64,000 nt of DNA from Bugula neritina. Its lineage: Eukaryota > Bryozoa > Gymnolaemata > Cheilostomatida > Bugulidae. The translations under genes and the position numbers were made by a program. The notes beneath the pieces are model-generated. The model worked only from the letters and a program-made list of their open reading frames with translations, was not told where the DNA came from and did not search any database. Below are positions 38,301-47,662 of this stretch, piece after piece. Each line of letters starts with the position of its first letter. Position 1 is the first letter of the stretch. The stretch spans positions 11,039,818-11,103,817 of the forward strand of contig OZ037772.1 in the NCBI GenBank assembly GCA_964035545.1. The letters are read 5' to 3'.

Positions 38301-41300
38301 TTTATTCATATTTTAGTTTTATAACTCATTTTGATAAAATTTGTATTTATTTTCAGCTTCCGCATCTTAAAAATAAGATGAAGTTTTGAAGTACTATATA
38401 ATTATTATAATTATTGTACAACTTCTCTCTACTTCTCCCTTGCCAACTTGTGTTATTTCTTTTTAAACTCTACAATTAATAGTTGCATTGATTACATAAC
38501 ATTTTATCAGTGACACCATCACCTCACACTAACTCATGTTTGGCCAGTAATCAGTAGTGAGTGCATCTAATATATATACCTGGTTGTAGTTCTTATACAC
38601 TTACCCCTGCCTTCCTTTTCAAAAGGTTATCCGCAGGAGTTCGTTTTACTTTATTTTATTTTTTTAATTTTAAATAACGTCAACTAAACTACTCATTCCA
38701 AAAAGAGCTTTAAAAGTATCCTCTTGCATCTATTGACTCCTACATTGCGTAATACTCGACACTCCCCCCTCTTAGCTGCTTTACGCTGTCTACACTCCTG
38801 TGGGTGTTGGCTGACTCATCGCCAGGAACTGACTAGTCTACCACACACAGTGCCATTAGATCTGCGACCACCCAAGCTGAAGGCCACACACTGTGGATTA
38901 TTACAAGACAGACAGACCACACAGATACATGCAAACTACCAACTACCTGCACACACCTGATACAATTCCTCCTTATGTAGGGCACTGCTATGTTCTCACA
39001 TGTCACTAGAGCTACCACCACACGTCGCACACCAAACTATGGTTCAGTATCTCTCTACTCTTCAACTGATTCACTTCTTCGTATACTGAGATTCAACTTC
39101 TTTGGTGTATTGGAGGGGGTTGCAGTAGCCTCCATTATAGAAGTCATGGATGCCCGACCTCACTCTAAACTTCCTTTGACTCTGCGTTTCAAACTTCGAG
39201 TTTTACTCAGGGATAAGGATATTCGGACAGGTTGGTTTCAGGGTATTGAGGCGACTCATTCTGTTGATAGTTTCGACTTTTCTACCTCACAGTTCAAGAG
39301 ATCTGCTTTGCCTCGTCTCGTTTGCCATGAATATTTTACTTTTAAGTTTCCCATCATTTCAGGAGTCGTTTCCCCTTTACTTGTATTGTAACCAATGAAT
39401 TTACCTTTATAATTATGATCATTTCTTAACTCTTTAACAAAGTATTACATTGCAGTTTTCTAAATATATTTTCAAAGAACAGTTCTTTGGCATAAATGCT
39501 GCAACATTATTATATATATTATACATAGGAAACTGTATTTCAAATGCATATATTGGTAACCAATTGATTCTTGGTAATAAGTGTTCAAAACATAAATGTA
39601 ATAATTATAACGTTATACTGTAAGTAATTCCTTCATCAAATGAATGCACCAGTTAGGTTCAAAGGAGTACTATTCTGCTTAGCCTGAGTTCTTAATATTT
39701 GTTCTTAGAGCACAAGTATATACATCACAGACAAGATGCAAAACTCTGCAACACAACCTTTATTTACTAAGCTATACAGAACTAATGTATTAGTGATTAC
39801 AGAGGATGTTGGAAAAATGTGCAAAATTTCATCTATTCACTAAGCTATACAGTATTCTGTGTATTAGTCGTTACAGTGGATGTTAGATGCTGCTGTTGTG
39901 AAATATATCAGTGGATCAGTGTGGATTGTATGCTCTATATACTTACTTACATACATAAGGGTCATTTTACTTAATTTAGTACACACTATATGTATATCTC
40001 TAGTTTTTACTTTTTTCACAGTTTAGCAGCTAGTGTAAATAGTTTCTTGCATTAAACTGATAAAATATTAACAAATACAGCTGAATAAATGAGGTTTTCT
40101 AATTTTGCTTGATTTTCTATATTTTTCCCTAATTTTTTAGTAAATTTACTAAAAAATTCAAGCGAAATTAGAAGAAAACCTTGCTTATTCAGCTGTATTT
40201 GTTAATATTTTATCGTTTTAATGGAAGAAACCATATACACATTACCGGCTAAACTGAAAAATAGCTAAAAATTAGAGATATAATGTGTCCTAAATTAAGT
40301 AAAGTTACTCTTATAGTAGTGTGACTAATGATAGTTAGTAGGGATAATATCTCTGGTAACATTGCCGTGTTTTGTTCACAGAGAAGAACGTAGAGGTGCG
40401 AACCACCACTGAGACTCTAAAGACAGAGAGGAGTAAAAGGAGAGAGACTGAGAGTAAACTTAGCTCCTTGGAAGAGGAGGTGACGGAGCTGCGAGACACA
40501 ATCTCTAATCTAAATAAGGTACTCGGGCTATGTTCTTCTGCACTACTCTTGTAATGCTCTGTTATGTAATCATAGCTGTACTCTATTTGCTGTGTGAATA
40601 GAGTTGAGTATCTAGAGTCTAAGCGTAGCTAGGAGATTATAGGTTATTCCATATTTGAGTATTTTTTCTGATCAACGGGGTTGTTAAACCGAAAACATAA
40701 TGGAAGACTTCTAGTTCAAAGAGGTTTCTTGGACCATACTTTTAATGGATGGGCGGTGCCTGCATGTGTGTGGGCGTGTGTTTTTTCTGTGGGTGTGTCA
40801 TGTAACATAAAAGTCATTAACTTGGATTCGATTCATCAACTTTGCAAAAATCAAAATACTTTTTTAACAAATTGAAATTAACTTAAATTGCTTTAATTTC
40901 CTAATAGACTTATAGCTTCATTCAAACATTCTTGAGTTTATGACCTCATTAATGCCTGGAAGCTGTGGAACGGGCCAATGAGCAGCCACTTACAAACCAT
41001 ACCTCAACCTCCCACATTCTAGACTAATGTAGCAGAGGTGTCAACTGTACTTTAGAGGTCTTTGTTCTGTAGACTTTAGCCGAGAGAAAGCAAAGATTTC
41101 TAGAAGAGAGAGAGCAAGCTAAGCAGGAGCTGGCAGAAGTGCAGTCTCAGCACAGCAAGGAGTTATCTGCCCTTAAGAATCGCTACCAGGAGAGGCACCA
41201 CACCGAGTCCAACCAAAGGGTTAGTTTATATCACTATGAATTACAAAGTCCTGCGAGTTACATTACTGCGAGTTACATCACTGCGAGTTACAACTGCCAG

Positions 41301-44300
41301 TGTAGTGCTCTGGGAATGTTGTGTGTTTCCTTTAGCCCGAAGTAGCGTTGGAAAATGTTCAATGCTCTTCTTAATGAAATTTCTACACCTGTATACACCA
41401 CCTGGATATAATACAAGCTTTTGATCTGACATATCTATTGTTTATGTAGTTCCAAAATGTGCTTAGTTTTGCCCACCAATTCACCCTTGTCTAGTTATTT
41501 TATCATGTGCTTAGAATTTAGGGCTATACAGTTTGTTAAAGTTGTTGTACTGAACAGTTAGAAGATCACTACACTGTGGCATCCTATATCTTACTCTCAA
41601 GTAATTGTGGCAGAATACTTTTTCTCAAATAACTTTGCGAGTTATTATCTAATGTTTGCTATATTCACAAATAATAACTATTGTGCCATGATACAGATTT
41701 AAAATATGATATATTTATGCAAACTGCACATGAGTAAGTAGAACAACAAATAGTTTTTGAAATACAGCTCAGTACTTTGATGAAATTTCGTAAGAAATGG
41801 TGTAACTGTAATAGCTAGTATGCCAGCTGCTGCCAGTTTTACTAGAACTTGTTATAGATGGCAGCGCACAGTGAATATACAGGTTCTGGTGTTAAAGCTG
41901 TACTGTATGTATGCTTAAAGAACCAATTGATGATTCCTAGGTAACGGAGTTGGAAGAGGAACTGGAAATAAAGTGGAAATCCAAGATGGCGGATGCATTG
42001 TCTGCTGCAAATAAAGAGAAGGATAAGTTAGTAGGTGAAGTGAGAGAAGAAAAGGAAGTTATTAAGAGTCAAGCATTGAAGTTGAAGGAAAAAGTAATTA
42101 CTTCCTTATTATTCATTTCTCAATTTAAATGAAAATACTTTTAAATTTAATTGTGTTGAGAAATTGGAGTGAAAAGTAACTATTTTGATGTGAATGAATT
42201 TACTAGAGACACTGTATGGTTGGTTGCTATGTTTAGCTTGTGGCACTGAAAGAATTGTATGACGAGAAGTTAGAGGAGCTTCAGTCAAGTCAGGAGGAGG
42301 TGGAGGACCTCTCGCAGTGGAAAGAGAAGGTGGGTTGGACTCCAGGCTAATCATTTTCATTACAAGAAATTTTAAAGTTTTTTTTTGCTTTTTGTTTTTT
42401 TTGTACTGTTTGATGCTCTGAGTTATTATATAATGTATTTTATATTATTTGAAGCCCGAGTTATTATATAATGTAGTTTATATTGTTTGATGCTCTGAGT
42501 TATTATATAATGTAGTTTGAGAAGCTGAAAGAATATACAAAGTCGATGAAGGAGAACTATGATGGGGAAGTGGACGAGTTGGAAGAAATGATAACAAATA
42601 TAAAGCAGAAGGTAAGATATCATTCTCTCGCTCAGTTACTCTCTATTTTAATCACTCACTCACTCACTCACTCACTTACTCACTTACTCACTCACTCACT
42701 CACTCACTTACTCACTCACTCACTCACTTACTTACTTACTCACTCACTCACTCACTCACTTACTCACTCACTTACTCACTCACTCACTCACTCACTCACT
42801 CACTTACTCACTCACTCACTCACGTAGTCAAGCAGTCTCATTCACACAGGAATTTACTTTTCAATTGTGAAATTATTTTGCAGTTAATATTTGCTTGTTT
42901 GCTCATCATGAGTTAGATACTAACTTTTACCAAGTCAATAGACTATTAAAATAGTTGGCGTTTAAATTACAGAAAAGTAGAATCATTTATTCATAAACCT
43001 GAATGGTTAGAGCAGGTATATCAGGTCATAGCTGCTTTAAATTAAACTTGAAATTTGTGTCACCCTTTATTTAGAAATGTGCATACAGTCACCATTAACC
43101 ACTTGCTACATTGTGCCCCTGCTTACTTTAACTTGGTAGATTAGTCTCTTCGTGAAACGTGGCCAAGAAAATTTATTTATCAGGACGTTTGAATAAAATA
43201 AAAAAATGTTCGTCAATTTTCCGGGGTTATATCTTCTATATCTGCCTGGTTAATTTTTTCATCTGTGATTGAAAAGCAAAAAATTTGATAAGGTGATATG
43301 CATGTGTCTTAGAATCTATTCCTAATACTATAATCTTATTGGTTGAAGTTTATATATAAACAACCTTGTTCACATGTACGCATGTGTTTATGTTGTAGAC
43401 TAGAGTCGTCTTCTCTACTTTATCTGGATTATTTGATTCGAATGAAAACTACAGAGGCGCTGACGTCTGCAAGGCCATTAGTGCTACAATCAAGGTTTGT
43501 ACTTTTATTATACCATACGGAGTTGTTCACTCGATAAAAGCTCTGTAGTTTTCCATATTCATATAATATTATCTAGCCTATCTGACAAAAAATATCCAAA
43601 TTGTTTTGAAGTAATCCACTCTTTAGATAGCTAATTTTTTAAAACTATACTTTAATATCATGCTGGAAAAACTAGGTAAAAGTTTCTGTTCTCTACTGTG
43701 CATTTAAAACCTGTTGTGTGGTCCTGTAAATAGTTTGTTCATGGCATGAGAGTTGTCTTCTATCTATGAACTTAAACGATGGCCATAGGTTTGCTAGTCT
43801 TAATAAAGGCCTTTACCTTAGTAGTTTTATATACATTAAATAACTATGTTTATAAGTAAGTTATATGTAGATACATAGCTAGACGTAGAATGATTTATAT
43901 TATATTATGTTCCCATAGTATGCATTAAAGTGGGTATACACTTTACTCATTATCCTGGTAAAAATGTCATCTTATATTTTACATTCTTGAATGGTTGTTT
44001 TTTCTGCCAATAAAGTTATAAATTACAGGCTGATATTTGCTAGCAATCAAAATTTTGTTCAACTACTGCAGCTGGGTTCTTGAATATTCAACTGTGGTAT
44101 GTATTGTATTGGTAGGGACAAAAAGCACCATCTTTTCAGCCACTACAGTCACAGGTGGTAGAGGACAAAGTGTCTACTAAAACAGAAGTCCTAGCACAAC
44201 CGGAGGTTGCTTACAAACTGGGAGAAAATGGTATAGAAAATGTACCAAAAGAATCGGAGGTGGATCCAGAAGTTGCTCATAAATTGGGGGACAAAGGTAT

Positions 44301-45450
44301 AGAAAATGTACCAAAAGAATCAAAAGTTGATCCAGAGGTAGCTCACAAATTGGGGGACAAGGGTATAGAAAATGTACCTAAAGAATCAAAAGTTGATCCA
44401 GAAGTTGCTCATAAATTGGGGGATAAGGGTATAGAGAATGTACCAAAAGAATCAAAAGTTGATCCAGAGGTAGCTCATAAATTGGGGGATAAGGGTATAG
44501 AAAATGTACCTAAAGAATCAAAAGTGGACCCAGAAGTTGCATACAAATTGGGGGATAAGGGTATAGAAAATGTACCAAAAGAAGCAGAAGTGGATCCAGA
44601 GGTTGCTCACAAATTGGGGGACAATGGTATAGAGAATCTACCAAAAGAAGCAAAAGTGGATCCAGAGGTAGCTCACAAATTGGGGGACAAAGGTATAGAG
44701 AATGTACCAAAAGAATCAAAAGTTGATCCAGAGGTTGCTCACAAATTGGGGGATAAGGGTATAGAGAATCTACCAAAGGAAGCAAAAGTTGATCCAGAGG
44801 TTGCTCACAAATTGGGGGATAAGGGTATAGAAAATGTACCTAAAGAATCAAAAGTGGATCCAGAGGTTGCTCACAAATTGGGGGATAACGGTATAGAAAA
44901 TGTACCTAAAGAATCAAAAGTGGATCCAGAGGTTGCTCACAAATTGGGGGATAAGGGTATAGAAAATGTACCTAAAGAATCAAAAGTTGATCCAGAGGTA
45001 GCTCACAAATTGGGGGATAAGGGTATAGAAAATGTACCTAAAGAATCAAAAGTGGACCCAGAAGTTGCTCACAAATTGGGGGATAACGGTATAGAAAATG
45101 TACCAAAGGAAGCAAAAGTTGATCCAGAGGTAGCTCACAAATTGGGGGATAAGGGTATAGAAAATGTACCGAAAGAATCAAAAGTGGATCCAGAAGTTGC
45201 CCACAAACTGGGAGAAGACAGCAACAAAGGTGATTCACATGCATCAAGCAATACAAACCAACAAAGCGACCAGAAGGTTGGGGCTGGAGAAAAAGATGCC
45301 AAAAAGAATGATCTCTTTGGTTCAGATTCTGAAGATGAGTTTGTGAAAGATCTTACAACCCCTAAGTCACCACAGGAAGCAGTAGTTAAAGAAACTCCGC
45401 CCCCTCTTTTTGGAGATGACGATGAGGAAGATTTGGATTGGCTGTCCTAA
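26368..45450 (+). CDS. FKBP15: FKBP15 / WAFL: FKBP-domain coiled-coil endosomal protein
   Basis: FKBP15 links endosomes, the WASH complex and actin. Exons: 26368-26435, 26920-27035, 27376-27521, 28039-28212, 28397-28549, 29015-29096, 29515-29645, 30121-30333, 30680-30787, 31358-31519, 32170-32383, 32857-32978, 33526-33704, 34263-34365, 34927-35044, 40382-40518, 41073-41219, 41941-42093, 42237-42329, 42516-42611, 43399-43494, 44116-45450. All phases agree: 1381 residues (human about 1219). Start is [15 protein letters not shown]1-like region (about 65-168) precedes an FKBP domain (about 190-290) with [21 protein letters not shown] and LMFEVNLL, keeping most FKBP pocket aromatics. Pro/Gln-rich linkers and a long coiled coil (about 520-905) follow. 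The last exon holds a 22-residue repeat array, absent from human, and the conserved acidic tail [17 protein letters not shown]. Confidence 0.94.
27893..28038 (+). repeat. FKBP15 exon-4 acceptor embedded in a 35-bp tandem repeat
   Basis: TTACWCYACAGTATAATATA units end in AG (or its mutated TG) at 27903, 27938, 27973, 28008 and the true acceptor 28038, spacings 35, 35, 35 and 30. The real border ATTACAG|TATAGAATACTG is thus the last unit; upstream units keep ACAG|TATA. Confidence 0.88.
28676..28969. mobile_element. ~294-bp MITE-like inverted-repeat element in FKBP15 intron 5
   Basis: The left arm begins CCTGACACACTTCATTTA; the reverse complement of the right end begins CCTGACCCACTTAATTTA. Arms of roughly 110 bases share GCAGTATTAAA, ATATATCTTAGCTAT, ATCTACA and GAGGGTTGTATG. 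No coding capacity and no clear target duplication. Confidence 0.8.
29779..29986 (-). mobile_element. tRNA-derived SINE, copy 3
   Basis: Minus-strand copy of the family: GGAGCCGCCGTGGTCTAGGG head, GGTTCGATTCCC B box, then GAGCATCCAGTTATAATTGC and CTCACAGGAATAGTGACTAT. Inserted in FKBP15 intron 7, antisense to the gene. Confidence 0.85.
30795..30915. repeat. ~23-bp TAGTTAACAGTTGTACTAAAT repeat after the FKBP15 exon-9 donor
   Basis: About five units of ACTARATTAGTTAACAGTTG immediately downstream of the donor at 30788. The unit itself does not include the donor. Confidence 0.8.
33111..33300 (+). mobile_element. Single-arm copy of the 39957 palindromic element
   Basis: Matches the left arm of 39957-40313: TTACTTAACTTAGTACACAC, ATATCTCTAGTTTT, AACAAATACAACT, TTTAATTTTCTATGTTTTTC. 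In FKBP15 intron 12. A terminal-like AGTAAAATAACCCAT follows at about 33488, so a decayed full copy is possible. Confidence 0.65.
34070..34262 (+). repeat. FKBP15 exon-14 acceptor embedded in a 24-bp repeat
   Basis: About seven units of ACTCAGGTTTATACTGTATTCAGT fragments (24-bp period, some shortened). The last, diverged unit CAGGGTTATGCTTTATTCATAG ends exactly at the real acceptor before GCATGTAGAACAAAG. Upstream units keep TATTCAG|TA. Confidence 0.78.
36159..36344 (+). mobile_element. tRNA-derived SINE, copy 4 (deleted head)
   Basis: Begins AACAGCCATGGTCTAGTGG but lacks part of the tRNA-like head and has a decayed B box (GGTTTAAATTC). The body is typical: AAGAGCATCCAGTCATAATT, AATAAGTCCTTAGC, AATCAGGGGTTTCTCACAGG. 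Confidence 0.8.
36838..37080. repeat. ~20-bp AAAGTAATGTATTGCAATTT repeat
   Basis: About ten imperfect units of AAAGTAATGTATTGYAATTT in FKBP15 intron 15. Confidence 0.8.
39957..40313. mobile_element. 357-bp near-perfect palindromic (fold-back) element
   Basis: The two halves are reverse complements about a centre near 40143 (AATTTTTTAGTAAATTTACT). Left-arm words TACTTAATTTAGTACACA, ATCTCTAGTTTTTA, AACAAATACAGCTGAATAA and GGTTTTCTAATTTTGCTTG all recur inverted on the right. No coding capacity. Partial copies lie at 33111-33300 and 59449-59636, so it is a dispersed family. Confidence 0.88.
42408..42515 (+). repeat. FKBP15 exon-20 acceptor in a 39-bp triplicated block
   Basis: TTGATGCTCTGAGTTATTAT plus ATAATGTAGTTT appears three times. 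AG ends fall at 42437 (mutated to TA), 42476 and the real acceptor 42515, exactly 39 bases apart. The border ATAATGTAG|TTTGAG is therefore duplicated with its exon-like TTT. Confidence 0.9.
42655..42825. repeat. (ACTC/ACTT)n microsatellite
   Basis: About 42 tetramers in FKBP15 intron 20. The Ser-Leu-Thr-His frame that runs on from exon 20 is a translation of this repeat past the donor at 42612. Confidence 0.95.
44207..45212 (+). repeat. 66-bp in-frame coding minisatellite in the last FKBP15 exon
   Basis: About 15 complete units plus a partial one. Each encodes 22 residues: [11 protein letters not shown] followed by [11 protein letters not shown]. Variation is confined to a few positions (K/N after GD, V/L after EN, S/A after KE, H/Y). 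Many unit-to-unit changes are synonymous (GAGGTA/GAAGTT, GGTATAGAAAAT/GGTATAGAGAAT), a sign of selection on the protein. Roughly residues 968-1303, hydrophilic, between the coiled coil and the acidic tail. Confidence 0.95.
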
Positions 45451-46550
45451 ACGTCTGGTTTTTATTCTCTTACTTCATACTTACCTTTAGTCACACAAGC
45501 TGTGTATAACTGACTCAGGTCCTGATAGACACAACAATTGTTGATAGCTCTTAGATAGGGCATTGCACGGAAATACACTGAAGTTTTTCTAATTTTTTTA
45601 GCACATTACACACTACTATACATGTATTTATATGGAAAGCAAGTTTGTGCTAAAGGCATATGCTTAACTAGTAACTTAACTTCTTTAGCACTGTTGCTAA
45701 CATTCCTAAAGTAAACTAGGTTTTTGATCATGCATTTTCGCAATAAATACAAATACAAGAAAATCTTTTCTGGTGCTAAAGCTTGTAATTTATATTAAAA
45801 TTACACATTGTCCTTTTTGACTTAATATTGCTTAACTATATTTGTAATTTAAAAATGACACTATTATATAAACTATTTTTATGCAAATAAACTAACATTT
45901 CTAATAATAATTGGCAATGCTTGCTTATAATTTATGATTTTTAGAGAGAATAAGAATTAGATCAAATAAGGAATGTTTGAATGATGTATAATACAAAGCA
46001 AGTCTCAGCAAAACAATGTTGAAAATTTAATTACATAAAACTAGAGCTAGAAGGCAAATAATATGTAGACTTTTATCTAGTATATCAGTAGCCGCATTCA
46101 TTGTTCAGTATCCAGAACTATGCTGTAATAATAGTATTTCTCTTACATCTATTTTAACGGAACTTCCAGAAGCTGGGAAAATGTCTCATTGCCAGACCTA
46201 ATTAAATTTCTCCTAATCTCCTAAAGCTTTCTGCTGTACTGCTTGTTAATTAGGTTATCTAAAAAAGTTGCCAACTATGTTCAGTACACCATTGTTTAGT
46301 TTTACCGCCATAAACCAGCTTTAATATTAAGAATGAGGCGTAGACAAGATTAGTTGTATATCCTAGTCATTAGAGCATAGGATGCAAAGTTATTTCATTA
46401 TAACATGCAGTTCCAGTACCATCTAATCTCCCTCTATGTTTAAACCAGACAGAGCGCTGAACAATCTTATTTTTACTGAATATATTTCATTATATGAAAA
46501 CATAAAACAGGAAACAATGTATAAAATCTATAACACATTACGAGTAGACA
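45451..46550. other. Convergent intergenic region between FKBP15 and UCHL5
   Basis: 3' untranslated regions of two converging genes. AATAAA at 45742-45747 is a candidate FKBP15 poly(A) signal. Nothing else recognised. Confidence 0.5.
45742..45747 (+). terminator. Candidate poly(A) signal of FKBP15
   Basis: AATAAA about 290 bases after the stop codon; hexamer evidence only. Confidence 0.35.
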
Positions 46551-47598
46551 TCAAGCAGCTGTTTTCCTCTTTTTAGCTTTCTGTCTTTCTTCAGTTTTTT
46601 CTTTAGCCTGAAAGAGTATTAAACTGTAGAAAATAACCAATCACATGACACGAGAGAATATCAAACTGTACAAAGTAACCAATCGGATGACATGAGAGAA
46701 TAGCAAACTGTTCATAATCAGTAACCCAACATCCTTGCAAAATCTTTGTGCAGGTGAAGCAGTAAATCTATGCACACACAGCCGTGGCATTATAATACTA
46801 GTAGATCATTTACAGACATAGTGTTGAGAATTAAAAGACTGATGTCTACTGCAGATTGCAGTGAATAAACAATGTTTACTGCAGATTACTACTAACCTCG
46901 GCCACAATATCTACCAGCTTTCCTTCAGATGCTAAAGTTTTGAGTAACTCGACGATGAAAGGCAGATAGTTGTGCCTCCTTCTGATGTTCTCAGTCTATA
47001 AAGTATCGTAGACTACTCAAAATGTGTGAGATAAACAGACAATGAACTTCAAATCTTCATCATGAAGCTTACAATTTATAAAATCTTGACAAGAAGCAAA
47101 TGAACATTGAACCCAGGTTTACACAACAAAAACACTCTCAAACACAGCAGGTATAGTTCAGCAGTTTGAGAAGTTACAACAGAAAAAAGAGGGCTGCAGT
47201 AACTGTGAACACTGAATCACTGTTTACTCTGACAATGTGAGTCTCCACGTACCTTAAACTTTTCACGCTTGGCTCTCTCGGCGCTCACTGTGTCGAGAAG
47301 TTCTTTTACTTCCTCACTCTCATCAGTCATTCCCGCCTACGAGCATCCAATGTAAATGTTAGAGTACATTACAAGACGATATGATATCATGATATATCAT
47401 ATCCAGCAGGTGTGAGCTTACTAGATTCTAGGACTGCTACTATTACTACCAGTATTACTACTAGTACTAGTAGTAGTACTGGTAGTAGTAGTACTACTAC
47501 TAGTAGCACTACAATTGCTACTGCTACTACTATGACTACTACTGCTGCTGCTGCTGCTACTAGTACTGCCACTACTACCACTACCACTACCACTACCA

Positions 47599-47662
<64 letters not shown>

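Larger units (their letters stand above)
35045..40381 (+). other. 5.3-kb FKBP15 intron 15
   Basis: Largest intron of the gene. Holds a SINE (36159-36344), a TAATGTATTGCAATTTAAAG array (36838-37080), AT-rich satellites (37375-37690), a block of higher GC with long open frames (about 38720-39390) and a 357-bp palindrome (39957-40313). No exon with FKBP15 coiled-coil character was found, and exons 15 and 16 join in phase without one. Confidence 0.6.

Noticed and set aside
42612-42827. Extension of FKBP15 exon 20 into a Ser-Leu-Thr-His repeat
   Set aside because: A good donor (AAG|GTAAGA) precedes it and exon 21 joins in frame; the extension is an (ACTC)n translation.
43343-43537. Alternative frame over FKBP15 exon 21
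   Set aside because: The other frame ([12 protein letters not shown] ... AISATIK) fits both neighbouring phases and resembles the region after the coiled coil in FKBP15.
44510-45256. Minus-strand frames with Pro/Leu-rich repeats opposite the FKBP15 repeat
   Set aside because: Antisense shadow of the 66-bp coding repeat.
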